Source of the DNA: Symbiodinium microadriaticum
Taxonomy: Eukaryota; Sar; Dinophyceae; Suessiales; Symbiodiniaceae
Assembly (NCBI GenBank): GCA_001939145.1
Contig: LSRX01001664.1
Location: forward strand, 10,040 to 74,039
Direction of reading: 5' to 3'
DNA length: 64,000 nt
Shown one piece after another: positions 1 to 10,600 of this stretch (position 1 is the first letter of the stretch; each line of letters opens with the position of its first letter). Made by a program: the position numbers and the translations under genes. Under the pieces are notes generated by a model. That model was not told the origin of the DNA. It searched no databases and worked only from the letters and a program-made list of their open reading frames with translations.

Positions 1-617
1 TATATATATATATATATATATATCATCAACACTACCCCTAAACCCTAAACCCCTAAACACCAAACCCTAAACCCCAAACCCTTAAACTCTAAACCCCCAA
101 ACCCCAAAACCCCAAACCCTTAACCCGAAACCCTAAACCGTGAAACCCTATAAACCTTATAAGCCCTATAAACCCTAAACCCTAAACTCCAAAACCCAAA
201 ACCCAAAACCCCAAAACCCTAAATCCCGAAAGCCCTAAAACGCCAAAACCCTTAACCCTAAACCCTAAACCCGAAGCCCCAAACTCAACCCTAAGCCCCT
301 AAACCCTATACCCTACAGCCCTAAACCCCTGAACCCTAAACCCTAAGCCCTTAACCCTAAAGCCCTACAACCTAAATTCCTTAAAACCCTAAACCCCAAA
401 GCCCTAAAACCCTAAAACCCCAAGACCTTTAACCCTAAACCCTAAACCCGAAGCCCCCACACCCTAAACCCCTAAAGCCCTAAAACTTAAACCCCGAAAC
501 CCCTTAACCCTAAACCCTAAACCCGAAGCCCTAAACCCTACACCCTAAACTCTACACCCTAAACCCTAAACCCCAAAACCCTGTAACCCTAGAGCCCCCA
601 AAACCCCAAGCCCTCAG
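1..617. repeat. TA repeat and C-type telomere-like tract
   Basis: Positions 1-23 are a TA dinucleotide run. A short stub, ATCATCAACA, follows and resembles the right end of inverted-repeat family A. From about 27 to 612 the sequence is degenerate CCCTAAA with many variants (CCCCTAAA, CCCTATAA, CCGAAGCC). It ends in CCCTCAG, which can serve as a 3' splice site for the candidate exon starting at 618. The tract is therefore probably the 3' part of an intron that begins outside the window. Confidence 0.8.
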
Positions 618-1966
618 AGCCAGGCCTGCTCCAGCGAAAGAATGCCGGAGCTCCCGGGCATCACCAGCCGATTCCTCGGAGTAGTGCTGGGCTTTTAGGG
701 TTGATAGTGTTTAGGGTTTGGTGTTTAGGGCTTATAGGGTTCATAGGGTTCAGGGTCTAGGGTTTATAGGATTTAGGATTTTCCTGTTTAGGGTTTCTAG
801 GGTTTATAGGGTTTATAGGGTTTAGGGTTTAGGGCTTATAGGATTTATAGGGTTTAGGGTGTATAGGGTTTAGGGTTTAGGGTTTATAATAGGGCTTATA
901 GGGTTTAGGGTTTAGGGTTTGTAGAGTGTGTCTTGCGTCTTAACTTCTGTGTTATTCTGACGTGCACACTCCTCGAGGAGTGGACCTTTTGCCCGAACCC
1001 TACACCCCGAACCGCAAACCCGAAGCCCCAAACCCTAAACCCCAATAACCCTCAATGAACCATAAACCTTAAGCCAAATAGACCCTAAACCTTGGATACT
1101 GTATGGGGGCAGCACTAAACCCTAAACCCTAAACCCTAAGCCCAAAGCCCCAATAGACCCGAAACCTTAAGCCCCAATAGACCCTAAACCCTAAGCCCCA
1201 ATATACCCTGAACCCCAAAACCCTCATTAAGCCCTAAACCCAAAGCCCCAACAGATCCTAAGCCCAAAGGCCCTAAGCCCCAATAGATCCTAAGCCCTCA
1301 ACTCGGAGTTCCCGAGCTTCACTCAGGCTGGAAGAAGATCACGGGCCTACTGACTGCTATGAGCGAAGAGTACGGTGACTTGGCAGGGGCCCAAGGTTTG
1401 TCTGTGGGCTTGTGGGGTTTTGTAGAGGGGTTTGGGGTTTTTCGGTTTTGGAGTTTAGGTTTAGGGCCTAGCTATTGGCGTTTTTGGCGGTTAAGGTTTC
1501 GTGCTTGGGGCTTAGGATTTAGGGCTGGCGGTTCTGGGTGGGGGGCCTCTCAATCCGACCTGGGTTACGCCGTTGTTTTTTTTTTTGACGTCTTCCTAAA
1601 TCCTATCCTTTCTTAATTAATTTGAGCATTGAGCCTGGGACGCAGAGGACTGCACATCACACAGCCTTGCTTGCAGAGGCTCGCACATCAGCGATTCGAG
1701 AGTCATGGGTTTTGCGCAATTACCGGGGTTTAGGGTTTAGGGGTTTACGGTTCTTCGGGGCTCCTTCTTTTAACTTCGACTGTAACATGTCCCCGATTTG
1801 AGTTCAAGAAGCTCAGACCCCAATTCCTTGGCGCGACCTAATCACCTAAGCCCTACACCAACCCCAGAGCCTCTAAACCCTCCACCCCCAGAGCCCTAAA
1901 GCCCTCTAGTCCCAAGGATACGAAGAATTCCTTGACAAAGCAACCTACCCAGAGATAGTCCTATAG
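618..1966 (+). CDS. 3' part of a multi-exon gene, product unknown
   Basis: Four candidate exons join in one frame: 618-690, 1309-1395, 1648-1727 and 1910-1966. The 5' splice sites are GC (691), GT (1396) and GT (1728); each 3' site is an AG. Exit and entry phases match at every join. The joined peptide includes SGWKKITGLLTAMSEEYGDL and ends SQGYEEFLDKATYPEIVL followed by TAG at 1964. I do not recognise the family. The introns are mostly telomere-like: intron 1 holds a G tract then a C tract, and intron 3 starts GTTTAGGG and ends in a C tract with CTCTAG. The gene begins upstream of the window. The next candidate start codon is only 47 bp downstream on the same strand, which suits tightly packed dinoflagellate genes. 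Support is splice signals and phase only, with no homology. Confidence 0.45.
691..1308. repeat. Intron with facing G and C telomere-like tracts
   Basis: The stretch starts GCTTTTAGGG. It carries a TTTAGGG tract (693-926), 60 bp of unique sequence, and a CCCTAAA tract (994-1306) with a sub-repeat of about 20 bp built on AAGCCCCAATAGACCCTAAA. It ends CTCGGAG. The two ends are inverted repeats of each other through the telomere motif. That arrangement recurs across the window and matches proposed intron ends. Confidence 0.6.
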
Positions 1967-2012
1967 TTACAAGGTATACTGCTGGTTTTTCCGGGTTTTG
2001 AATCCCACCGCC

Positions 2013-3191
2013 ATGGGTGCCATTCCATCGCCCTGCGCCAATCGCTGCTGTGCGGAGCGGGAGAAGGCCCCTAAACCCTAAACCCTAAAAAAAAACACAT
2101 CCTAAAACACCAGTTAAGGGAACCTGTTAGGATTCTTTGAGGGTCCCATAAGGCCCTAAACCCTAGGCCCTAAACCGTTAAAGCCCTAAACCCTAAAAAA
2201 ACAACCCTAAAAACCCTTCTAAGGCAACCTGGTAGGATTTGTTGAGGGTCCGATAAGGCTTCCATGCGGCACAACCTTGTGGTGTTGTCCTAAACCCGAA
2301 CCCCTAAACTCCAAAACCCCTAAACCCCTAAACCCCTAAACCCCTAAAACAATAAAGCCCTAAACCCGTAAACCCCTAAACCCCTCAACCCTAAACCCTA
2401 AATCAAAAAGGCCTATCAAGGGAAGCCTCGCTCGCAGAGCTGAAGCTACATGTGCAATCAGAGGTTGAGGTGGTGTTGATGATGGCGATGATGGTCATTT
2501 TAGGATTTTAGGGGTTTAGGGTTTAGGGCTTCTGGGGTTTAGGGTTTATAGGGTTTAGGGTTTTTAGGGTTTAGAAAGGTGGTGAAGAAGAAGAAGATAG
2601 TCAAGGTGATGACACGCGGCACTGGGTGACAAGCTATTATTGTTAACATCAGGCGCCATTGCAGCCGTCATGCGTTGCTGTTAATGATGGTAGGCATGAT
2701 GATGATGGTGGTGGTCAGTATGATGATGATGGTGATGGTGAGGATGATGGCACGCGGATGCTCCCAATATCTAATCTGTGAGATCCCAGACTACTAACCG
2801 GTCACCACAAGCTCGCGCCCTCGACGGCCCAGTCTACCAGGAGAAGGGGCATCACACCAAGGAGTGTTTCCAATGTTCCAGGGTATCGAGTTCAGGGCCC
2901 TAGGCCTGGGGGCAGCCGTCACCGCGGCTCGTTCAAGCACTCAGGGCTTTCCTGTGACCCCAAAGCCCACAAAATAGTAGGATATGACCCCTTAATTAAC
3001 GGGTAGAACCCATAAAACGGTAGGTTTTTGGATCCCCAGGTTAGTCTTCCCCCTCCGCACCGCACTCTGTCATGGAAGACTTTAAAGACTGTAGCCGACT
3101 TGAACCCTACACCGATCGAGACTCTAGACAATTCAGTTCTGCAGCCCAGCCAGAAACTCTCAACCGCAAGCCAAAGCCCCACTTCACTTAA
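2013..3191 (+). CDS. 5' exons of a multi-exon gene, product unknown
   Basis: A start codon in a CCGCCATGGG context opens MGAIPSPCANRCCAEREK (2013-2066), followed by GC at 2067. Phase-compatible exons are 2421-2463, 2812-2882 (peptide LDGPVYQEKGHHTKECFQCS, loosely like the Cys/His spacing of LIM-type fingers but not a proven match) and 3045-3191, which can read to TAA at 3189. The Gly-2 start with nearby cysteines would permit N-myristoylation and palmitoylation; this is inference. The true gene may instead splice out of exon 4 and continue to 3300-3363. Homology was not recognised, so exon choice is tentative. Confidence 0.35.
2071..2411. repeat. Imperfect direct repeat and C tract
   Basis: Two related units (about 2071-2153 and 2183-2258) share an A-rich stretch followed by a motif like AACCTG.TAGGATT.TTTGA and GGGTCC.ATAAGGC. 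They are followed by a C-type telomere-like tract (2282-2411). The whole lies between proposed exons of the gene starting at 2013. Confidence 0.6.
2580..2760. repeat. GAT/GGT-rich simple repeat
   Basis: Imperfect GATGAT and GGTGGT triplet repeats, densest at 2689-2752, follow a G-type tract at 2498-2576. It reads as intron-like low-complexity sequence. Confidence 0.7.
2951..3040. mobile_element. Inverted-repeat element, family B
   Basis: A 90-bp element begins CCTGTGACCCCAAAGCCCAC and ends in the inverse form GTAGGTTTTTGGATCCCCAGG. A second copy of the same length lies at 34879-34968. The ends are imperfect inverted repeats of about 20 bp and the centre holds a CTTTAATTA-like core. No coding capacity. 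Confidence 0.7.
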
Positions 3192-3299
3192 ACCTAAAAC
3201 CCTAAACCCTATAAGCCCTAAACCCTACAAACCCTATAAACCCTATAACCCTATAAACCCTATAAGCCCTATTTAAACCTAGCTTTCTGTGCCATGCAG
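3186..3299. repeat. C-type telomere-like tract
   Basis: Degenerate CCCTAAA and CCCTATAA repeats to about 3280, followed by CCATGCAG, a plausible 3' splice site for the exon at 3300. Confidence 0.7.
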
Positions 3300-3363
3300 A
3301 CGATCCGGTTCTTTGACGACGGCGCTGGTGACGAAGACCAGGGCCCCTCTTGGGATCATGTTC
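3300..3363 (+). CDS. Candidate exon
   Basis: Lies between CCATGCAG and GTACGG. One frame reads TIRFFDDGAGDEDQGPSWDH; a second frame is also open. The 5' splice site GT is formed by the base before a family A element plus the element's own TA, as at 17817. No homologue recognised. Confidence 0.28.
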
Positions 3364-3365
3364 GT

Positions 3366-3585
3366 ACGGTTGATGATATGGGACTTTCCGAAAATTAGGG
3401 TACCTTATTTTGGGGTCCTTATAATAAATTATAATAAGGATACTGCTATTTAGGGTACTATATTGGGGTCCCCTGTTTTCGGAAAACCCCCATATAAATC
3501 CTGCATTACCCATAGTAAGGAATATACCATCAATCCCATAGTTTAGGGTCCTGAAGGTAATGCAGGATTTATATCATCAACCGTA
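3366..3585. mobile_element. Family A element split by a family C element
   Basis: Family A starts ACGGTTGATGATAT at 3366-3379 and resumes ATATAAATCCTGCATTACCC at 3492, ending CATCAACCGTA at 3585. The insert at 3380-3491 is a family C inverted repeat (GGGACTTTCCG to CGGAAAACCCCC). ATAT is present on both sides of the insert, while uninterrupted copies have it once. The insert therefore carries a 4-bp target-site duplication and is younger than its host element. Confidence 0.85.
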
Positions 3586-3627
3586 TGTCATCCCCACCTA
3601 CATTTGAAGGTCCATTGAGCTGTTTGG

Positions 3628-4574
3628 GAGTTGAGGGCTCAGGGTTGTAGAGGTTTTTGGAGTTACGTGTATAGGGTTCTGGGTTGGGGGTTTCGGGTTT
3701 TGGGTTTGTGTCTTCGTGGTTAGGGTTTTGGGGTTTTTGGTTTTATGATTTTGGGTGTTGGACCAGGAGCTTTCGGGCATTTAAGCTTATGGGTTCAGGG
3801 ATTAAGGTTTGAGGGGTTCGGGCTCCGGGTTTGGGGTTAGGGCCACGCAGGGATTGAAGAAAGCATATCGCTGACAGGTCTTGCTTATTTCTAGTGAACC
3901 CTAAACCCCAAACCCTGTTACATCCCTAAGCCCTATAAGCCCTAAACCCTAAACCTTAAACCCTAAACCCTAAACCCTACATCCCTAAACCCTATAAACC
4001 CTAAAATCCTACAGGAACGGTAGACTCTTGAGGTTTATAGGGTAGGGTCTTTGGCACAGAATTCAGAACTTCGCGCTCACTTGGAGCTTCCGAAGCTTGG
4101 CAACGGACAAAATTTAGGGGGGTAGGGTTTAGGGCTTTGGGTTTGGGGTGTAGTTTAGGGTTTAGGGTTTAGGGTTTTGTAGGGTTTAGGGCTTTGGGTT
4201 TAGGGTGTAGTTTAGGGTTTTGGGGGGTAGGGTTTAGGGGTTTAGGGCCCCATTTCGTCCGTCAGTGAGGTCTGCTTGTGGCGTGTTACCGCATTCGGCT
4301 TTCCGCAGGGCTTGCGTCTGCAGTTGCGCACGCGACCGCCCCAGAGACCCCTAAACCCCAAACCCTAAACCCTATGAGCCCTGGAGCCTGAACCCTGAAA
4401 CCCTATAAACCCTGAACCCTGAACCCTATACCGTAAACCCTCAACCCTGAACCCTAAACCCTGAAACCCTATAAACTCTAAACCCTAAACCCTGAAGCCC
4501 TAGAAACCCTAAACCCTGAAACCTAAACCCCAGACCCTAAACCTTATAAGCCCTATAAACGCAAACCTCTGCAG
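3628..4574. repeat. Alternating G and C telomere-like tracts
   Basis: G-type 3628-3845, C-type 3896-4012, G-type 4112-4252 and C-type 4347-4573 alternate, separated by 50-100 bp of unique sequence. Two unique gaps have open plus-strand frames (4062-4113 and 4243-4343). I could not decide whether they are exons. Confidence 0.7.
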
Positions 4575-5283
4575 ACCTTTCTCTGAGCGAAGCTGTCGGG
4601 GAGGTATGAGGACGTCAGAAAAGCTGCACGTTCTTCGTCTATCCATCTCGGGCATGTCAGGAGGCCGGGTTGGGGTTCCAAGAAACGGATTTATGGTTTA
4701 GGGTTTAAGGCTAAGGTCAAAAGGCCTAAACCCTTAAACCCTAAAGGTAAGCATGATGTCAGACGCTTTTTTTGCAGGGCCGGCTTGCGTTTAGGGCTAC
4801 GGGTCTGGTGATGGCCAAAGATGGGCTCCCATAAGCCCTAAACCCTTAGCACCAAAATAGCCTAAAAGCCTTACTATAATAGGGTCTTTGGGCCAAAGGC
4901 CTTCAAAAAAAATGAGTCCTTTGAGGGTAAGCCGAAAGAGGTCTTCGGTGTCTCTGGTCATCGAGTTTCAGACTGGAGGCTTCTCCCTGCTGGGGTCCTT
5001 GTTATAAGGGTGCCGTACTATTTCGGGGACCTACACAGGGATCCTCTAGACTTCTTCATGGCTGCTTTGGGTTGTTTTTTTGTGAGTTTTCGGAGTTTTT
5101 GATGTGTTGGCGGTTGTGGAGGTTTACGGCTCGGAGGTTTCGGAGTTGAAGAGCTCTTCGTTTGCAGCAGATATATCGGTTTACGATTTAGGGTTTAGGG
5201 TTACCCCAAACGCGAAACTCTCTGATTTCAACCCTGAAACCTCAAAGCGCCATAAGCCCTGCAGCCTGAAGCCGGGACCGCAG
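4575..5283. other. Mixed intronic-looking sequence
   Basis: Short G and C tracts (4690-4748, 4783-4880, 5184-5280) are interspersed with unique DNA. There is a decayed family F core (about 4992-5050; compare 33000). CTCTGCAG at 4567-4574 could start an exon, but several frames are open and I make no call. Confidence 0.5.
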
Positions 5284-6036
5284 CGCATGAGAGCTTGGCT
5301 GGTTACCTCTTCTTGACAAGGTTTAGGGCTTAGGGTTTAGGGCTTAGGGCTTGTTGGGTCTAGGGGTTTTAGGGTTTAGGGTTTAGGGCTTAGGGTTTAG
5401 GGGTTCTGGAAACCAACCGATCGAAAGTAATGCTCTCCATCATGAAGTTCGCCGTTTCAGGGCCTTGGGCATGTGGTCTTGGGTTCGGGGTTCCGGATGT
5501 AGGGAGGAGCCACCGAACACGGGGCACTTAATCTTACTGGGCTTTTCCTGCCACAGGTGCCCAGGGAACAGACTGTTATAGGTACCCCCACCGTATAGAA
5601 GAATCTTCCTTTCTTTGTAAAGAGAGTGGGCTCGAATATAGAGGACTCTCTGCATAGTGCACGCCTGGATCCAAGGCGATCCAGTATTGATTAGCTGTTT
5701 AGCAGTTAGCAGCACAGCTGAACGACCAAAATGGGGCGGAGCAACACTGGAAGGTTCACCACGAATGTCAACACTAAATTGTCGGATGCAAATCGCTAAC
5801 AATTGCTCGCAGACCACGCTTCTGTATGAACGGCCCCCGCACTGAGTTTCCCCGACGCTTCATCAGCCCACTTATAACACGCACCGCAGGTAAAGAGAAA
5901 GCCGTTCCGAAAGAAGGCCACAAGTGAGATGCCAAGTTTCGCAGCCAGAGACGGCTGGGTCTTCCGGCAGTCGCAGACACGACCTCCTCTGTCTGTCAGC
6001 TCGGCAGACCCGGCCCAGATTCCCACGCATTCGTGA
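5284..6036 (+). CDS. Two candidate exons, second terminal
   Basis: Exon 5284-5320 lies between GACCGCAG and GTTTAGGG and encodes HESLAGYLFLT. A downstream open exon 5890-6036 begins after CACCGCAG and reads 48 codons, including FAARDGWVFRQSQTRPPLSV, to TGA at 6034. The two were not shown to be adjacent. Between them lies a G tract (5321-5408) and about 480 bp of unassigned unique DNA. The antisense frame at 5796-6101 is also open and is the main alternative. Product unknown. Confidence 0.33.
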
Positions 6037-6159
6037 ATGCGAGCCTTTCTTCTCGACCCCCCGACATAGGGGCCGGGTATATAATTATAGAATAATGACA
6101 ATAAGGACCCACCACAAAACCCTCTTCTTCTTATTTTTCATGCCCTTACATTAGACACA

Positions 6160-6266
6160 TTAACCCTAAACCTCAAACCCCGACCCCACAGACCCTAGGC
6201 CCCTGATTCTTGAGCATCGAAACAGGATCTTTAATGACTGAAGCCAATACAAGGAGCCGGTGACAG
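6160..6266. repeat. C-type tract and flank
   Basis: Short CCCTAAA-like tract (6160-6200) followed by unique sequence ending TGACAG, the proposed 3' splice site of the next exon. Confidence 0.5.
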
Positions 6267-7502
6267 AGCACCACAAAGTCATGGCCTCAAAGAGCACATA
6301 GACAGAAGGATCCTGCTCGGGGTGAAGCTAAAGAGATTCTTGGTTTAGACTTTAGGGTTTAGGGTTTTGGGGTGGGATTCTTGGTTTAGACTTTGGGGTT
6401 TAGGGTTTAGGGTTGACGGTGTGCGGCTAGGGATCTATAGGGTTCAGTTTTTTTCGGGGTTTCCGGGGTTCGTGTTCCCATATTCCATTTTATGATCTTC
6501 GGACTTGGGCCCCTCACCCTGAGCGGATCCTAACGGACTCCGAGACCCTTTAACCAAGCAAGCCGCCTCAGATTACAGGGAGGACCCTTGATAAGAGCCC
6601 TTCATGGAGTTCTTTTGGCATCGTGTTCTATGCATGTCGGGCCTTAAACTAAGCGCCCCAAACCCTAAGCCTGAAACCCTAAACCCTTAAACTAAGCCCC
6701 CCCAGATACAGGTAACCCGTTCAGTAGCCCTTCGAAGCTCGAGTCCTAGCTATTAGTATTAAGGTAGCACCCGTTCCCTTCTAGAGCCCTGATAGCCCCT
6801 TAAGAAACGCTACTCTAACGATTGAAAGGTAGGCACCTACAAACACGGTTGACATCCTGCATTACCCCATAATAGGGAATACACCATAATTCCCATAGCT
6901 TAGGGTCCTTAACGTAATGCTTAAGGATTTAGATCATCAGCAGTACCCCTAAACCCCTAAACCCTGAACCCCTAAACCCCTAAACCCTCAACCCCTCAGG
7001 GTAATGCTAAGGATTCAGATCATCAACAGTACCCTTAAACCCTAAACCCTAAACCGCTTGACCCTCAACCCTTGGGGCAATGCTAAGGATTTGGATCACC
7101 AACACCCCTAAACCCCTAAACCCCTAAACCCCTAAACCCCTGAACCCTCAACCCCTTAGGGTAATGCTAAGGATTTGGGGGCTTCCGAAAATAGGGGGAC
7201 TTTAATATAGCACCCTAAATAGTAGGATCCTTATTATAAGGACCCCAAAATACGGTACCCTAATCTTCGGAAAGTCCCATTTAGATCATTCCCCTAAACC
7301 CCTAAACCCTAAACTAAACCCCTTAACCCCTAAAACCCTCAACCCTTAAGGTAATGCTAAGGATTTAGATCATGAACAGTATTACGCCGCGACTAAAGGG
7401 TTTTTGGAGTCCCTGGGTCAACCTCGGTCCCGAAGGGGCCCCGGCCGCAAAGCGCCGAATGTGGGACTGTCTCAACCCGAGAGACCCATTCATGACATGA
7501 GG
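6267..7502 (+). CDS. Three phase-matched exons, product unknown
   Basis: Exons 6267-6342, 6579-6640 and 7380-7502 join in frame. The first ends KDPARGEAKEIL; the second contains LDKSPSWSSFGIVFYACR; the third has 41 codons beginning YYAATKGFLESLGQ and ending RPIHDM. 5' sites are GT (6343), GC (6641) and GT (7503). The second intron (6641-7379) is filled by a tandem array of family A right ends plus a nested family C element, and its AG is supplied by the final element (CATGAACAG). The chain may continue to the exons at 8831 onward. Family unknown. Confidence 0.45.
6845..7379. repeat. Tandem array of family A right ends
   Basis: A family A copy (6845-6945) is followed by four more copies of its right half (GTAATGCTAAGGATTTAGAT...CAACAGTA) near 7003, 7072, 7152 and 7346. 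They are separated by CCCCTAAACCCC runs and CTCAACCC, giving a unit of roughly 70-90 bp plus one copy stretched by an insertion. This looks like a small satellite that arose from a transposon end joined to telomere-like repeats. Confidence 0.8.
7177..7278. mobile_element. Family C element inserted in the array
   Basis: Inverted repeat from GGGGGCTTCCGAAAATAG to ATCTTCGGAAAGTCCC. ATTT occurs at 7173-7176 and again at 7279-7282, while intact units have it once. This is a second case of a family C insertion with a 4-bp duplication. Confidence 0.85.
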
Positions 7503-8830
7503 GTTTTCTGTAGGGTTTTGGGTTTAGGGTTTCAGGGTTTAGGGTTTAGGGTTTAGGGCTCTCATGAGTGTAAAATCTTACTAGCGTTGAGACGCTCTCA
7601 CCTAGCCTCGGCGTCAACTTTGACGTGCCATTTTCTTCCATCGCCCTGGTGGCATCCCTCTGTGTCCCTTGCCAAGCGCAAGTGCAAGCTCTCCGTCTAA
7701 AATGTAATAATGATATATATAGATGCAGAAGGCTGAATGATTACCAATGTGATTCCTCAGGGCTCCGCGCTATAATCACTATATAAGCGTTTCCTTCTAA
7801 CATTAAAACGGGGGGGGTCCCTACCCCTCAAGAAACACTCGGAAAGTATGTTTATTTTTCTGGGTATTTTTATCTCTACTGCCACTTTTGTGGGGTCGTG
7901 CTCTTGCTCCTGCTCTGGCTCTTGCTCCCGTGCTGGCTTTTGCGCCTGCTCCTGCTCTTGCTGTTGCTCCCGCTTTTGCTCCTGCTCTTGCTATTACGAC
8001 CGCTCTCGCTCTTGCTTTGCTCTTGCTGCTGCTCTTGCTGATGCTCCCGCTTTTGCTCTTGCTGTGCTCTAAGGGTAGTTGGAGCCCTGAACCCCTCCCC
8101 CTAGTTCAGAATAGGTTTCAAAGGGCAGGGACGATTTCGGAAGGATTCGCCCCCAATGTGTTTTCATTATTAGGGGGGTGTTTAATGAAAGGGTTAATGA
8201 ATCACAGCATGATACCCCGCAACCTTATTCCTTATTCTAATACCCTAAACCCTAAATATCTAACCCCTAAACCCTAAACCAAAGATCCTCAAACCCTAAA
8301 CCAAGAATAAACCCTAAACCTCAAAACCCCAAAACATCAAGTCCCCTTCTTTAGCATCTAAGGTTGGGGATCGGCGTTTTGAGCCTAGGATTTGAAGCTC
8401 AGTAGGGCTGAGGACATGTAATCTACGGGTGACAGTAACTCGTAGTCGTATCGTCCCTATTTTATACTTATGTTGTAGGTATACCACCAGAACCCATAGT
8501 AATACTGTTTCCGAATCTTTCTTGAGCTTCCTGATTCTAATTTTAGTATATTATATGCCCGCGAAACCCAAACCCTAAACCTTAAACCCTAAACCCTAAT
8601 TGTTTCAACTCCGGTTGTAGCAGGACAGTTCGGGCAGCTGTTTAAGTAAGCTGCTACCCTAGCCGGGGCTTTAGCTGCAGTATGAGTAATGCTTTGAATG
8701 AGGGTTTAGGGTTTAGGGGTTCGGGGTTTAGGGTTCAGGAGACTCTTTCTGTTCTGCTGGGTGTATGTGAAGGTCTTGTCATTTGTGAATAATGCTCACA
8801 CGAGCTTCAAGAAAAGTAAGCACCAAACAG
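7503..8830. other. Intron-like region with hexanucleotide repeat
   Basis: Contains a G tract (7503-7562), a degenerate GCTCTT/GCTCCT hexanucleotide repeat (about 7892-8070) that opens long but low-complexity frames in two registers, and C tracts at 8240-8340 and 8567-8602, then a G tract (8700-8740). I see no gene that I can support. Confidence 0.6.
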
Positions 8831-9545
8831 CCACGACTGCGCCAGGACCGTGATGTAATTCTGCAAGATGCTGACCGGGTATGTATGGCCGCTTACAAAC
8901 CCTTAGATAATGTGTGAACCCTAAACCCTCAACCTTCTGCGCCGAACCCTTTCAAGCTTGATCACCGAGAGAAATACCCCGAACCTACAATCCTTGCAGA
9001 CACGCCGAGCCCCAACTCATAGCAGCATGAGCCTCAAGGATATAGACTTCAGGCTCTAGGTTTTCTCCTGTCTCTGGGTTAAGTTGTTTCAGTGTTTTGG
9101 TATCAGCGAAGCTGTATCCTGCTGGTTAGAACTTGCCTTGTGTTTATACTGGCACCAGCAAGTGGCTGGAGCTCGCCACAGGGGAGACAAAGGACTTCTG
9201 CTCACCAGCGACGAATGCATTAGTGCGGAAGGCTGATGAAAGAAGCACATTGCAACCGCGGGCTTTTTTGCGCTGTAGTATTTCGCTCATGACTATCGCC
9301 ACGACACTACTGTTCTCAATGCCAATGTGCCTGGTGCTCGTGCTGCAGGAACCCTAAACCCTTAACCCTAACCTTAAAACCCTAAACCCCAAATCCTAAA
9401 GTCCCCAAACCCTACATCCTCACGCCCCAAAACCCCAAAAAACCCTAAAACCCTAAACCCTAAGCCCCTACGCCCTCTGAGGCCTTGTACTACAAGCTCC
9501 CCAACCTCTGCAAAGTGCTGAAGGTCAACCAGGCACGGCTTGGCG
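8831..9545 (+). CDS. Candidate exons with a hydrophobic segment
   Basis: Exon 8831-8878 (LRQDRDVILQDADR, GTATGT donor) is followed by a 63-codon open stretch 9159-9348 that contains KWLELATGETKDFCSPATNA and a hydrophobic run ISLMTIATTLLFSMPMCLVL, a possible membrane helix. A last exon 9482-9545 reads ALYYKLPNLCKVLKVNQARL. The intron between the last two (9349-9481) begins GAACCCTAAACC and ends CTCTGAG, so it is almost pure C tract with a GA 5' site. An overlapping frame from 9107 to about 9235 is also open and is the alternative. Family unknown. Confidence 0.38.
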
Positions 9546-9898
9546 GCTTAGGATTTTTGGGTTTAGGATTTTAGGGTTTTGGGTTTTAGGGTTTTAGGGT
9601 TTTAGGGGTTTTGGGTTTTGGGGTTTAGGGTTTTAGGGTTTTGGGGTTTTAGGGTTTAGGGTTTTTGGGGTTTTAGGGTTTTGGGGTTTAGGGTTTTGGG
9701 GTTTAGGGTTTTAGGGGTTTTGGGGTTTTAGGGTTTTAGGGTTTAGGGTTTTTGGGGTTTTAGGGTTTAGGGTTTATGCGGTTTAGGGGTTTTAGGGTTT
9801 TGGGGTTTAGGGTTTTGGGGTTTAGGGTTTTAGGGGTTTTGGGGTTTTAGGGTTTTAGGGTTTAGGGTTTTTGGGGTTTTAGGGTTTAGGGTTTAGGC
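9543..9898. repeat. G-type tract with 119-bp higher-order repeat
   Basis: TTTAGGG and TTTTAGGG/TTTTGGGG variants. A block of about 65 bp beginning TAGGGGTTTTGGGGTTTTAG at 9712 recurs at 9831, a 119-bp period, showing local tandem duplication after the basic repeat had already diverged. Confidence 0.85.
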
Positions 9899-9912
9899 TA
9901 AACCATAAACCC

Positions 9913-10068
9913 TACTTGGAGGCGTCAGGGGACGTAGTAGGTAGGTACTCTGTAGACCTATAAGTGCCCTCTAACGGAGTTCCCAATTGGGGATATGATG
10001 CTTATGAGGCGGATGAGGCTTTATTATTTAGACTATCTACTTACTAGGTCCCCCGACCCTCCGGGTAA
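9913..10068. mobile_element. Inverted-repeat element, family N
   Basis: Left arm around 9914-9950 (GGAGGCGTCAGGGGACGTAG) is complementary with mismatches to 10031-10067. Single copy in the window. It follows directly on the G tract and a short CCATAAACCC run. Confidence 0.5.
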
Positions 10069-10097
10069 GCCCTTTAGGGGCGAGCACTTTGGGGCTT

Positions 10098-10600
10098 GAC
10101 CCTCTTGGGGTTTCGGGTTTTCGGGTTTCGGGCTGACGGGCTTAGAGAACCCGGGTGCCGGTCTTCTTGGAGTTCAGGCCGGCTAGGGTTTATAGGAGGT
10201 TTTAGGGGTTAGGGTTTAGGCTTTAGGGTTCAGGGTTTCGGGTTTTTAGGGTCCGAATTCCAGGGTCTGAAATAGAAAATATTATCCCCTTAAGCTAGCT
10301 ACCCAGGCTCCACAGGTGGTTCCCCTCTGGGTCACGGCACCCTGAGAAAGTCGACCCTAAAAGGGACCCTAGCTTAGAGAACTACCCTCATTCGTTCAGG
10401 TGTTTCGTAGAGGTTCACAGGTGGGTCTTGAGCGTCCCACAACCTCCAAGCAGAGCTTTGTTGCAGAATCTTTCAACCCCTCAAACCCTAAACCCTAAAG
10501 CCCTAAACCCTAAAGCCCTAAACCCTAAAACCTTAAGCCCTCAACCCTAAACCCTAAACCCTAAAACCCTAAACCCTAAGCCCTAAACCCAAAGGCTTTA
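10098..10600. repeat. G tract, F remnant, C tract
   Basis: Degenerate G tract 10098-10250, a fragment of family F (10356-10386, GGGACCCTAGCTTAGAGAAC) and a C tract 10478-10600. A small open exon-like gap follows at 10611-10646. Confidence 0.6.

Noticed and set aside
1..926. Chromosome end
   Set aside because: Telomere-type repeats occur throughout the window in both orientations and are degenerate, so position 1 is not evidence of a telomere.
7888..8277. 129-codon Ala/Leu/Pro ORF
   Set aside because: Product of a GCTCYT hexanucleotide repeat; low complexity in two frames.
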